This document shows, piece after piece, positions 27,277 through 39,856 of a stretch of DNA of 64,000 bases. Position numbers and translations under genes: made by a program. The stretch is from contig JARWKL010000005.1 of NCBI GenBank assembly GCA_029961685.1, positions 18,318,164 to 18,382,163 of the forward strand, read 5' to 3'. The stretch's first letter is position 1. Each line of letters opens with the position of its first letter. The DNA is from Aristolochia californica. Lineage: Eukaryota; Streptophyta; Magnoliopsida; Piperales; Aristolochiaceae. A model generated the notes under the pieces. It ran no database searches. It had not been told where the DNA came from and was given only the letters and a program-made list of their open reading frames with translations.

Positions 27277-29289
27277 TCAAAAACCACAAATGAACATAAA
27301 AGTTTTGTTATTCAAGTTTGGGAAATTCCACTTGTTCAACCCTAATAGAACAGAATTTTATAACAAAAAGATTTTTCTACACATGTTTTTGAAATGAATA
27401 TGCATGCTTGAAACATGTTAAAGATGCAAATGACCTACGGATCCAAACCTCTTAAAGAGAATAATATTAAATTCTCAAGTGAATGTGCGGTGGGATATTT
27501 ACCCGAGTCAAACAAGCCATTATTTTTCCCATTTAAAAAAAGCTGACCTAACAATCAAAGATGATTGTAAAGTGATTTATCATGCGTAACAGGCAATATT
27601 TTTGTAAGGAATGACTAATGGATTAGGAGTCAACGCTCAATTAAAAATTCCACGCCTCCCCCTTTTCCCTACAATTGCAAAACTTGATATTTTAAAATTA
27701 AAATGAGTTTACAATCCCTAAAAAATTACAAACACTTTTTGGAATTATCTCTCTCTACATTTTATGCATTGTACATTTCTATTTTAGAAGTATACTTTTT
27801 TCTTATTTCAAAACTTGGGTTTTCACTTTCCCTTCATCTCGTAAACATAAAAAGAGATAAATGCAAATAGATTACAATAAAATGAAAATTTTAGAGTTTA
27901 TGTATGGAAAGAATTTGTAGCAATAACAAATGTAAGTAAAGAAAATTTATTCACACACCTCAAATTAACACAAAAGTTTTGTTATTCAAGTTTCGGAAAT
28001 TCCACAAGTTCAATCCTAATAGCACGGAAATTTATAAGAAAGATTTTTCTACACATGTTTTAAAAAATGGATATGGACGCTTGAAACATGTTAAAGATGC
28101 AAATGACCTATGGATCGAAACCTTTTAAAGAGAATAACATTAACTTCTGAAGTGAAGGTGAGGTGGGATATTTACCCGAGTCAAAACAGCCATTATTTTA
28201 CCCATTTACAAAAAGTTGACCTAATGATCATAGATGATTGTAAAGTGATTTATCATGTGTGACTGGCTATATTTTCTAAGGAATGACTTGTGGATTGGGA
28301 GTCAACACTAGGTTAAAAATCCCTCGCCTCCCCCTTTTCTCAACGATTGTAAAACCTAATATATAAAAACTAAAAAAAGTTTATTATGCCTAAAAATTAT
28401 GGACTCTTTTTTGAATTTTATCTCTATAGATTTGTGCATTGTGCATTTCTATTTTAGATGTATACTTTTCTTAAATCAAAACTTGAGTTTTCACTTTCCT
28501 TGCATCTCGTAGACAAAAAAAAGAATAAAAGTTAAATAGATCACAACAACATGAAAATTTTAGATTTTATGTATGGAAAAAATTTAAAGAAATAACAAAT
28601 GTAAGTAGAGAAAATTTATTCACACACCACAAATGAACACAAAAGTTTTTTATCCAAGTTTTGGAAATTCCACTTGTTTAACCCTAATAACACATAATTT
28701 TATAAGAAAGAAATTTTTCTACACATGTTTTAAAAAATGGATATGCATGCTTGGAATATGTTAAAGATGCAAATGACCTATGGATTGAAGCCTTTTAAAG
28801 AGAATAACATTAAATTCTCAAGTGAAGGTTCGGTGGAATATTTGACCAGTCAAACGAGCCATTATTTCGCCCATTTACAAAAAGTTGTCCTAACGATCAT
28901 AGATGATTGGCAAGTGATTTATCATGCGTTATGGGCTATATTTTTGTAAGGAATGACTGATGGATTGGGGGTCAAGACTCAGTTAAAAATCCCCCACCTC
29001 TCGCTTTTCTCGACGATTGTAGAACCTGATATCAAAACTAAAAAGGGTTTACAATCCCTAAACATTATAGACACTTTTTGGAATTATCTCTCTCTAAATT
29101 TGTTCATTGTGAATTTCCATTTTAGATATATTCTTTTTTCTTAAATCAAAACTTGAGTTTTCATTTCCCCTTCATCTTGTAAACAAAAAAAGAGATACAA
29201 GGAAAATAGATCATAACAAAATGAAAATTTTAGAGTTCATGTATCGAAAGAATTTAAAGCAATAACAAATGTAACCAGAGAAAATTTTT
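27277..29289. repeat. Satellite units 42-44
   Basis: Units start at 27277, 27951 and 28620, with lengths of 669-674 bp. They are ordinary monomers. The tail of unit 44 (GTAACCAGAG near 29270) resembles the tail of unit 39, just before the same front type that unit 45 shares with units 36 and 40. Confidence 0.8.
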
Positions 29290-32100
29290 TCACACACAAC
29301 AAACGAACACAAAAGATTTCTTATCCAAGTTTGAGAAATTCCACTAGTTGAAGCCTAATAGCTCAGAATTTTATAAAAAAGAGATTTTTCTACACATGTT
29401 TTAAAAAATGGATATGCATGCTTGAAACATGTTAAAGATGCAAATGACCTATGGATCCAAACCTTTTAAAGAGAATAACATTAAATTCTCATGTGAACGT
29501 GCGGTGGGATATTTACCCGAGTCAAATAAGCCAATCATTTGCCCATTTACACAAAGCTGACCTAACGATCATAGATGATTGTAACATGATTTATCATGCA
29601 TAACGAGCGATATTTTTGTAAGGAATGACTTATGGATTGGGAGTCAACCCTCAGTTAAATATCCCACACCTCCCCTTTTTCCCGAAGATTGCTGAACCAA
29701 ATATATAAAAACTAAAAAGAGTTTACAATCCCTAAAAATTACAGACACTGTTTGGAATTATCTCTCTCTACATTTGTGCATTGTGCATTTTCATTTTAGA
29801 TCTATACTTTTTTCTCAATTTCCCTTCATCAGGTAAACAAAAAAAGAAATAAAAAGCACAAATATCACAACAAAATGAAAATTTTAGAGTTTATATATCG
29901 AAAAAATTTAAAGTAATAATAAATGTAAGAAAAGAAAATTTATTCACATACCAGAAATGAATACAAAAGTTTTGTTTTTGAAGTTTCGGAAATTCCGCTA
30001 GTTCAACCCTAGTAAGTCAGAAATTTGTAAGAGAGAAAATTTTCTACACATGTTTTCAAAAATGAATTTGCAAGCTTGAAACATGTTAAAGATGCAAATG
30101 TCCTATGGATTCAAATCTTTTGAAGAGAATAACATTAAATTCTCAAGTGAACATACGATGGGATATTTACCCGAGTCAAACAAGCAGTTATTTTCCCATT
30201 TAGAAAAAGCTGACCTAACGATCATAGATGATTGTAATGTGATTTATCATGCGTAACGGGCTATATTTTCGTAAAGAATGAATTATGGATTGAGAGTCAA
30301 CACTATGTTAAAATTCCCCCCCCTCCCCCTTTTCTCGATGATTGCTTAACCTGAAATATAAAAACTAAAAAGAGTTTACAATCCCTAAATATTAGAGACA
30401 CTTTTTGGAATTATCTGTCTCTACATTTATGCATTGTGTATTTCCATTTTAGATGTATACTTTTTTCTTAAATAAAAATTGAGTTTTCACTTTACATTCG
30501 TCTCGTGAACAAAAAAAACAGATAAAAGGAAAACAGATCCCAACAAAATGAATGGAAAGAATTCAAAGCAATAAAAAATGCGAGTAAAGAAAATTTATTC
30601 ACACACCACAAATGAAAAAAATTAGTTTTGATATCCAAATTTAGAAAATTCCACTAGTTCAACCCTAATAGCTCGGAATTTTCTAAGAAAGAGATTTTGT
30701 TACACATGTTTAAAAAAATGGATATGGCTGCCTGAAACATGTTAAAGATGCAAATGACCTATGGATCCATACCTTTGAAAGAGAATAAAATTAAATTCAC
30801 AAGTGAACATGTGGTGGGATATTTACCTGAGTAAAATAAACCATTATTTTTCCCATTTACAAAAAGTTGACCTAACCATCATAGATAATTGTAAGGTGAT
30901 TTATCATGCGTAATGGGCAATTTTTTTGAAAGGAATGGCTTATGGATTGGGAGTAAACACTTAGTTAGAAATCCCCGCCTCCCCCTTTTCCCGACGAATG
31001 CCGAACCTGATATATAAAAACTAAAAAGAGTTTACAATCCCTAAAAATAACAGACACTTCATGGAATTATCTCTCTCAACATTTGTGCATTGTGCATTTC
31101 CATTTTAGTTGATTACTTTTTTCTTAAATCAAAACTTGAGTTTTCACTTTCCCTTCATCTCGTAAACAAAAAAAAGAGATAAAAGGCAAATAGATCACAA
31201 CAAAATAAAAATTTTAGAGTTTATGTATCGAAAGAATTTAAAACAATAACAAATGAAATAAAAGAAAATTTATTCACACACTACAAATGAACACAAAAGT
31301 TTTGTTATCTAAGTTTGGGAATTTCTACTAGTTAAACCCTGTTTGCTCGGAATTTTATAAGAAAGAGATTTTTCCACACATGTTTTAAAAAATGGATATC
31401 CATGCTAGAAAGATGTTAAATATGCAAATGACTGATGGATCAAAGTTTTTTAAAGAGAATAACATTAAATTCTCAAATGAACGTGCGGTGGGCTATTTAC
31501 CCGAGTCAAACAAGCCAATTATTTGGCCATTTACAACAAGCTGACCTAACGATCATAGATGATTGTAATATGATTTATCATGCATAACGAGCGATATTTT
31601 TGTAAGGAATGACTTATGGAATGGGTGTCAACCCTCAGTTAAATATCCTACGCCTCCCCTTCTTTCCGACGATTGCTGAACCAAATATATAAAAACTAAA
31701 AAGAGTTTAGAATCCCAAAAAATTACAGACACTGTTTGGAATTATCTCTCTCTACATTTATGCATTGCGCATTTTCATTTTAGATCTATACTTTTTTCTC
31801 ACTTTCCCTTCATCATGTAAACAAAAAAAGAGTTTATGTATTGAAAAAAATTAAAGCAATAACAAATGTGAGAAAAAAAATTTATTCACATACCAGAAAT
31901 GAACACGAAAGTTTTGTTTTCGAAGTATCATAAATTCCGCTACTTCAACCCTAATAAGTCAAAAATTTGTAAGAAAGAAATTTTTCTACACATGTTTTCA
32001 AAAATGGATATGCAAGCTTGAAACATGTTAAAGATGCAAATGACCTATGGATCCAAATCTTTTGAAGAGAATAACATTAAATTCTCAAGTGAACATACGA
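29290..32100. repeat. Three-unit repeat, units 45-49a
   Basis: Units start at 29290, 29944, 30599, 31274 and 31886. The back half of unit 45 matches the back half of unit 48 (TAACGAGCGATATTTTTG, CAACCCTCAGTTAAATATCC, GCTGAACCAAATATAT). Both also lack about 20 bases after CTATACTTTTTTCTC. Unit 46 matches unit 49 (CACATACCAGAAATGAA, AAATTCCGCTA, GAACATACGA), at a distance of 1,942 bp. Unit 48 is 612 bp because of a deletion near 31830, and unit 49 breaks off at 32100. Confidence 0.85.
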
Positions 32101-32232
32101 CCCACTCCCCCTTCAGCTCGTAAACAAAAAAGGGATAAAAGTCCAATAGATCACAACAAAATGAAAAGATTAGAGTTTATGTATCGAAAGAATTTAAAGC
32201 AATAAAAAATGTGAGTAAATTTTTTTTTTTAT
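32101..32232. repeat. Monomer tail remnant with oligo-T junction
   Basis: After GAACATACGA the sequence jumps to CCCACTCCCCCTTCAGCTCG, the tail part of a monomer whose CAGCTCGTA form matches unit 54 (about 35700). The tail then ends in an 11-base T run (32220-32230) and jumps into TGATCCAAACC of another monomer. Two deletions remove about 486 bp in total from units 49-50. Confidence 0.88.
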
Positions 32233-35187
32233 TGATCCAAACCTTTTAAAGAGAATTAAATTAAATTCTCAAGTGAACATGCTGTGGGATATTTACTGAG
32301 TCTAACAAGCCATTATTTTGCCCATTTACAAAATATTGACCTAACGATCATAGATGATTTTAAAATGACTTACCATGCGTAACAGGCCATATTTTTGTGA
32401 GGAATGACTTATGGATTGGTAGTCAACACTCTGTTAAAAATCATCGGCCTCCCTCTTTTCCCGACTATTGCTGAACCTAATATATAAAAACTAAAAAGAG
32501 TTTTCAATGCCTAAAAATTACAGACACTTTTTGGAATTGTCTCTCTCAACATTTTGTGCATTGTGCATTTCCTTTTTATATGTATACTTTTTTCTTAAAT
32601 CAAAACTTGAATTTTCACTTTCCTTTCATCTCGTAAACAAAAAAAAGAGAAAAAAGGCAAATAGATCACAACAATTGAATATTTTAGAGTTTATGTATCG
32701 AAAGAATTTAAAGCAATAACAAAAGTAAGCAAAGAAAATTTATTCACACACCTCAATTGAATAGAAAAGTTTTGTTATCCAAGTTTGGGAAATTGCACTA
32801 GTGCAACCCTAGTAGCTCGGAATTTTATAAGAAAGAGTTTTTTCTACACATGTTTTAAAAAATGGATATGCATACTTGAAACATGGTAAAAATGTAAATG
32901 ACCTATGGATCCAAATCTTTTAACGAGAATAACATTAAATTCTCAAGTCAACGTGCAATAGGATATTTACTAGAGTCAAACAACCCATTATTTTGCCCAT
33001 TTACGAAAAGTTGGCCTAACGATCATAGATGATTGTAAAGTGATTTATCATGCGTAACGGGCATTATTTTTGTAAGGAATGACATATGGACATGGAGTCA
33101 ACATTCAGTTAAAAATCCCCTTTTTTTCGACGATTGCAAAACCATATATATAAAAACTAAAAGGAGTTTACAATCCCTAAAAATTAAAGACACTTTTTGG
33201 AATTATCTCTCTCTACATTTGTGCATTGTCCATTTCCATTTTAGATGTATACTTTTTTCTTAAATCAAAACTTGAGTTTTCACTTTCCCTTCATCTCGTA
33301 AACAAAAAAAAGATTAAAGGCAAATTAATCACAACACAATGAAAATTTTAGAGTTTATGTTTGGAAATAATTTAAAGCCATAAAAAATGTAAGCAAAAAA
33401 AATTTATTCACTCACCACAAATGCACTCAAAAGGTTTGGTATCCAAGTTTGGGAAATTCCAATAGTTCAACCCTAATAGCTCAAACTTTTATATGAAAGA
33501 GATTTCTCTACACATGTTTTAAAAAATGGATATGCATGCTAGAAACATGTTAAAGATGCAATTAACCTATGGATCCCAAACTTTTAAAGTGAATAACATT
33601 AAATTTTCAAGTGAACGTGTGGTGGGATTTTTACCCGACTCAAACAAGCCATTATTTTGCCCATTTGAAAAAAGCTGACCTAACGATCATAGATGATTTT
33701 AAAGTGATTTATCTTGCGTAACGGGCTATATTTTTTTAAGGAATGACATATGGATTGGGTGTTAACACTCAGTTTAAAATCCCCCACCTCCCCCTTTTCC
33801 CGACGATTGCAGAACCTGATATATAAAAACTAAAAAGAGTTTTCAATCCCTAAAAGTTATTGACACTTTTTGGAATTACCTCTATCGACATTTGTGCATT
33901 GTGCTTTTCCATTTTAGATGTATACCTTTTTCTTAAATCAAAATTTGACTTTTCACTTTTCCTTCATCTCGTAAACAAAAAAAGAGATAAAAGGCAAATA
34001 GATCACAAAAAAATGAAAATTTTAGAGTTTATGTATCGAATGAATTTAAAGGAATAACAAATGTAAGAGAAGAAAATCTATTCACACACCACAAATGAAA
34101 AAAAAAGTTTTGTCATACAAGTTTAGGAAATTCCATTAGTTCAATCCTAATAGGTCGAAAATTTATAAGAAAGATATTTTTTTACACATGTTTTAAAAAA
34201 TGGATATGCATGATTGAAACTTGTTAAAGAAGCAAATGACCTATGGATCCATATATTTTAAAGAGAATAAAATTAAATTCTCAAATGAATGTGTAGTGGG
34301 ATATTTACCCGAGTCTTACAAGCCATTATTCTGCAGATTTTCAAAAAGCTGACCTAACGTTCATAGATGATTGTAAAGTGTTTTATCAATCATAATGGGC
34401 TATATTTTTTTATGGAATGACTTATGGATGTGAGTCAACCCTCAGTTAAAAATCCCCCGCTTCCCCCTTTTCCCGGCAATTGCAAAACCTGATATATAAA
34501 AACTAAATAGAGTTTACAATCCCTAAAAATTACTGACACTTTTCGAAATTATCTCTCTCTATATTTGTGCATTGTGCATTTCCATTTTAGAAGATCACTT
34601 TTTTCTTAAATCAAAAGTTGATTTTTCACTTTCCCTTCATTTCATAAACAAAAAAAGGGATAAAAGGCAAATACATCACAACAAAATTAATTTTTTAGAG
34701 TTTATGAATGGAAAGAAGTTAAATCAATAACAAATTTCATTAAATAAAATTTATTCACACACCACAAATGAACACAAAGGTTTTTGATATCCATGTTTGG
34801 GAAATTCCACTAGTTCAACCGTAATAGCTCAGAATTTTATAAGAAAGAGATTTTTCTACACATGTTTTAAAAAATGGATAACCATGCTTGAAACATGTTA
34901 AAGATGCAAATGACCTATGGATCCAAACCTTTTAAAGAGAATAATATTAAATTCTCAAGTGATCGTACGTTGGGATATGTACCCTAGTCAAACAACCCAT
35001 TATTTTGCCCATTTACAAAAAGCTGACCTAACGATCATAGGTGATTGCAAAGTGATTTATCATGCATAACGGGCTATAGTTTTGTAAGGAATGACTTATG
35101 GATTGGGAGGCAACAGTCAGTTAAAAATCCTCTGCCTCCCCCTTTTCCTGACGATTGCTGAACCTGATATATAAATACTAAATAGAT

Positions 35188-35192
35188 TTTTC
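35188..35192. repeat. Left target-site duplication TTTTC
   Basis: Five bases directly before the LTR are identical to the five directly after it. They belong to the monomer segment that normally reads AGAGTTTTCAATCCC or AGAGTTTACAATCCC. Confidence 0.88.
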
Positions 35193-35229
35193 TGTGGAAT
35201 TTAGGATCTCATGAAAGGAACTTTAGATC

Positions 35230-35280
35230 AAAAAGAAAGAAGAAGAAGAAGAAGAGAGAAGGAGAAGAGAAGAAGAAGAA
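35230..35280. repeat. Pure purine (GAA/GA)n tract inside the LTR
   Basis: Fifty-one consecutive purines, mostly AGA and GAA triplets with GAGAGAAGG interruptions. The purine bias continues less strictly to about 35370. It is a low-complexity microsatellite within the LTR and unlike anything in the satellite monomers. Confidence 0.9.
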
Positions 35281-35403
35281 CGTGGAAGGAGAGAATTTGG
35301 ATTAAGGGAGAAGAGGGTTGCATCAAAAAGAAGAATGAGGGCTGGACGAATTTGTGGAAAGAGAGGTGAGTGCTTCAATGCCCTACCTCTTAGCCAATGC
35401 CTT

Positions 35404-35412
35404 TATGTATAG
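35404..35412 (+). promoter_or_regulatory. Possible LTR TATA element
   Basis: TATGTATAG lies in the middle of the LTR, downstream of the purine tract, where an LTR promoter would be expected. Support is only the motif and its position. A short GGGCTTCAGCCC palindrome at 35560-35571 lies near the right end. Confidence 0.3.
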
Positions 35413-35582
35413 TTTTACAATGCCCTTAGGGTTACAACTTGATTAAAAAAAGACATAAAAGGAACACATATTTACACTTCTATGCCATCTTTATGGAAAG
35501 TACCATATTTTACACATATGCCACTCCTTTGACGTGTGGGATTCTTATCTTGAGCTCGTGGGCTTCAGCCCATCTTCCAACA

Positions 35583-35587
35583 TTTTC
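35583..35587. repeat. Right target-site duplication TTTTC
   Basis: This is the second copy of the target sequence. It is followed at once by AAACCCTAAAAATTACAG, where the satellite monomer resumes in phase. Confidence 0.88.
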
Positions 35588-38511
35588 AAACCCTAAAAAT
35601 TACAGACACTTTTGGAATTATCTCTCTCTCTATATTTGTGCATTGTGCATTTCCATTTTAGATGATTACTTTTTTCTTAAATCAAAACTTGAATTTTCAC
35701 TTTCCCTACAGCTCGTACAAAAAAAAGGGATAAAAGGCAAAAAGATCACAACAAAATAAAATTTTTAGAGTTTATGTATCGAAAGAATTTAAAGCAATAA
35801 AAAATCTGAGTAAATAAATTTTTTTCACACACCATAAATGAACACAAAAGTTTTGTTATCCAAGTTTGGGAAATTCCACTTGTTCAACCCTAATAGCTCA
35901 AAATTTTATAAGGAAGATATTTTTCTACATGTTTTAAAAAATGGATATGCATGCATGAAACATGTTAAAGATGCAAATGACCTATTGATCCAAACCTTAT
36001 AAAGAGAATAAAATTAAATTCTCAAGTGAACCTGTGGTGGGATATTTACTCGAGTCTAACAAGCCATTATTTTGCCCATTTACAAAACTTTGACCAAACG
36101 ATCATAGATGATTGTAAAGTGACTTATCATGCATAACGGGCCATATTTTTGTAAGGAATGACTTATGGATTGGGAGTCAACACTCTGTTAAAAATCCCTC
36201 GCCTCCCTCTTTTCCTGACTATTGCAGAACCTAATATATAAAAACTAAAAAGAGTTTACAATGCCTAAAAATTATAGACACTTTTTGGAATTATCTCTCT
36301 CTACATTTGTGCATTGTGCATTTCCTTTATCTATGTATGCTTTTTTCATAAATCAGAACTTGAGTTTTCACTTTCCCTTCATCTCGTAAACAAAAAAAGG
36401 AGATAAAAGGCAAATAGATCACAACAAAAAGAAAATTTTAGAGTTTATGGATCGAAATAATTTAAAGGAATAACAAATGGAAGCAAAGAAAATTTATTGA
36501 CACACCACAAATGAATAGAAAAGTTTTGTTATCCAAGTTTGGGAAATTCCACTAGTTCAACCCTAGTAGCTCGGAATTTTATAAGAAAGAGATTTTTACA
36601 CACATGTTTTAAAAAATGGATATGCATACTTGAAACATGTTAAACATGCAAATGACCTATGGATCCCAGCCTATTAACGAGAATAACATTAAATTCTCAA
36701 GTCAACATGCAATGGGATATTTACTCGAGTCAAACAAGCCATTATTTTGCCTATTTACAAAAAATTGACCTAACGATCGTAGATGATTGTAAAGTGATTT
36801 ATCATGCATAACGGGCATTATTTTGGTAAGGAATGACATATGGATATGGAGTCAACACTTAGTTAAAAATCCCCCTTTGCCAAACGATTGCGAAACCTGA
36901 TATATAAAAACTAAAAAGAGTTTACAATCCCTAAAAACTAAAGACACTTTTTGGAATTATCTCTTTCTAAATTTGTGCATTGTCCATTTCAATTTTAGAA
37001 GTATACCTTTTTCTTAAATCAAAACTTGAGTTTTCACTTTCCCTTCTTCTCGTAAACAAAAAAAGAGATTAAAGGCAAATTGTTCACAATAAAATGAAAA
37101 TTTTAGAGTTTATGTTAGGAAAGAATTTAAAGCAATAAAAAATGTAAGCAAAGAAAATTTATTCACTCACCACAAATGCACCCAAAAGTTTTGGTATCCA
37201 AGTTTGGGAAATTCCAATAGTTCAACCCTAACAGCTCAAAATTTTATAAGAAAGAGATTTCTCTACGCATGTTTTAAAAAATGGATATGCATGCTTGAAA
37301 CATGTTGAAGATGGAAATGACCTATGGATCCCAAACTTTTAAAGTGAATAACATTAAATTCTCAAGTGAACATGCGGTCGGATATTTATCCGACTCAAAC
37401 AAGCCATTATTTTTCCCATTTTAAAAAAGATGACCTAACGATCATAGTTAATCATTGTCAAGTGACTTATCATGCGAAACTGGCTATAATTTTGTAAGGA
37501 ATGACATATGGATTGGGAGTCAACACTCAGTTTAAAATCCCCGACTTCCCCCTTTTCCTGATGATTGTAGAACCTTATATATAACAACAAAAAAGAGTTT
37601 TCAATCCCTAAAAATTATTGACACTTTTTGGAATTACCTCTATCGACATTTGTGCATTGTGCATTTCCATTTTAGATGTATACTTTTTTCTTAAATCAAA
37701 ACTTGAGTTTTCATTTTTCCTTAATCTCTTAAGCAGAAAAAGATAAAAGGCAAATAGATCACAACAAAATGAAAAGTTTAGAGTTTATGTATCAAAAGAA
37801 TTAAAAGCAATAGCAAATGTAAGCAAATAAAATTTATTCACACCCCACAAAAGAACACAAAAGTTTTGTTATCGAAGTTTGGGAAATTCCAATAGTTCAA
37901 CCCTAAAAGCTCGAAATTTTAAAAGAACGAGATTTTTCTACACATGTTTTAAAAAATGGATATGCATGCCTGAACATGTAAAATATGCAAATGACCTTTG
38001 GATCCAATCCTTTTAAAGTGAATCACATTAAATTCTCAAGTGAATGTGCGGTGGAATATTTACCCGAGTCAAACAAGCCAATATATTGATAATTTACTAA
38101 AAGCTGACATAACGATCATAGATGATTGTAAAGTGACTTATCATGCATAATGGGCTATATTTTTGTAAGGAATGACTTATGGATTGGGAGTCAACACTTA
38201 GTTAAAAATCCCCTACCTCCCCCTTTTCCCGACGATTGCAGAACCTGATATATAAAAACTAAAAAGAGTTTACAATCCCTAAAAATTACAAAAACTTTTT
38301 GGAATTATCTCTCTCTACATTTGTGCATTGGGCAATTCCATTTTAGATGTATAATTTTTTTTTAAATCAAAACTTGAGTTTTCACTTTCCCTTCATCTTG
38401 TCAACAAAAAAAAGAGATAAAAGGCAAATAGATCACAACAAAATAAAAATTTTAGAGTTGATGTATCGAAAGAATTTAATACAATTAAAAATGTAAGTAA
38501 AGAAAAATTAT

Positions 38512-39856
38512 TCACACACCACAAATGAACACAAAAGTTTTGTCATTCAAGTTAGGGAAATTCCACTAGTGCAACCCTAATAGCTCGAACTTTTATAAGA
38601 AAGAGCTTTTTCTACACATGTTTTAAAAAATGGATATGCAAGCTTGAAAATGTTAAAGATGCAAATGACCTATGGATCCAAACCTTTTAAAGAGAATAAA
38701 ATTAAATTCTCAAGTGAACGTGGGGTGGGATATTTACGCGAGTCCAACATGCAATTATTTTGCCCATTTACAAAAAGTTGACCTAACGATCATAGATGAT
38801 TATAAAGTGACTTATCATGCGTAACAGGCTATATTTTTGTAAGGAATGACTTATGGATTGGGAGTCAACACTCAGTTAAAAATCCCCTACCTCCCCCTTT
38901 TCCCGACGATTACAGAACCTGATATCGAAAAACTAAAACGAGTTTACAATCCCTAAAAATTACAAAGTCTTTTTGGAATTATCTCTCTCTATAATCGTGC
39001 TTATGGCATTTCCATTTTAGATGTATACTTTTTTCTTAAATCAAATATTGAGTTTTCCATTTCCCCTCATCTCGTACACAAAAAAAGGGATAAAAGGCAA
39101 ATAGATCACAACAAAATGAAAATTTTGGAGTTTATGTATTGAAATAATTTAAAGAAATAAAAAATTTAATTATAGAAAATCAATTCACACACCATAAATG
39201 AACACAAAAGTTTTGTTATACAAGTTTGGGAAATTCCATTAGTTCAACCCTAATAGCTCGAAATTTTATAAGAAAGAGATTTTTCTACACATGTTTAAAA
39301 AAAATGGATATGTAGGCTTGAAACATGTTAAAGATGTAAATGACCTATGGCTCCAAACCTTCTAAAGAGAATAATATTAAATTCTCAAGTGAACGTGCGG
39401 TGGGATATTTACCCGAGTCATACAAGCCATTATTCTGCCCATTTACAAAAAGCTCACCTAACGATTATAGATGATTGTAAAGTGTTTTATCATGCATAAA
39501 GGGCTATATTTTTGTAAGGAATGACTTATGGATTGGGAGTCAACACTCAGTTAAAAATCCCCCGCCTCCCCATTTTCTCTACAATTGCAGAACCTTATAT
39601 ATAAAAAGTAAAAAGAGTTTACAATCCCTAAAAATTACAGACACTTTTTGGAATTATCTCTCTCTACATTTGTGCATTGAGCATTTCCATTTTAGATGTA
39701 TACTTTTTTTTTAAATCAAAACCTGAGTTTTCACTTTCCCTTCATCTCGTAAAAAACAGACATAAAAGGCAAATAGGTCACAACATAATGAAAATTTTAG
39801 AGTTTATGTATGGAAAGAATTTAAGGCAATAAAAAATGTAAGTAAAGAAAATTTTT
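38512..39856. repeat. Satellite units 59-60
   Basis: Units start at 38512 and 39185 (673 and 672 bp). Unit 60 shares TACAAGCCATTATTCTGC and GTAAAGTGTTTTATCA with unit 53 (34082). Nothing other than satellite is present. Confidence 0.82.

Larger units (their letters stand above)
35193..35582. mobile_element. Solo LTR of an LTR retrotransposon (390 bp)
   Basis: This is the only stretch of non-satellite sequence in the window. It starts TGTGGAAT and ends CTTCCAACA, so it has the TG...CA ends of an LTR and near-complementary termini (TGT-GGAA against TTCC-AACA). It is flanked by the direct repeat TTTTC at 35188-35192 and 35583-35587, as expected of a 5-bp target duplication. Removing 395 bp restores unit 54 to 675 bp and restores the usual sequence around the CTAAAAAG...CCCTAAAAATTACAG region. 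No primer-binding site, polypurine tract or gag-pol frame is present, so it is a solo LTR left by LTR-LTR recombination. Ty1/copia or Ty3 origin cannot be told from this. Orientation is uncertain; the TATA-like and purine-rich parts read most naturally on the plus strand. Confidence 0.88.
32233..38511. repeat. Five-unit higher-order pattern, units 50-58, interrupted by a solo LTR
   Basis: Units start at about 32220 (truncated), 32744, 33408, 34082, 34755, 35825, 36498, 37163 and 37838. Unit 50 matches 55 (CAACACTCTGTTAAAAATC, CTCCCTCTTTTC), unit 51 matches 56 (GAATAGAAAAG, ACCCTAGTAGCTCGG, GGGCATTATTTT) and unit 52 matches 57 (TCACCACAAATGCAC, GATTTCTCTAC). The distances of 3,754 and 3,755 bp include 395 bp of LTR plus duplicated target, leaving about 3,360 bp, that is five units of 672 bp. 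Unit 53 looks closest to unit 60 (39185), so the register changes after unit 57. Confidence 0.85.

Noticed and set aside
32220..32230. Oligo-T run as a poly-A tail of a reversed retroposon
   Set aside because: Both sides are satellite monomer sequence and there is no retroposon body or target duplication; a deletion join is simpler.
35439..35759. Longest open frame (106 codons, plus strand)
   Set aside because: It begins inside the solo LTR, crosses its right end and target duplication and continues into satellite sequence. A frame made of two unrelated repeats is not a gene.
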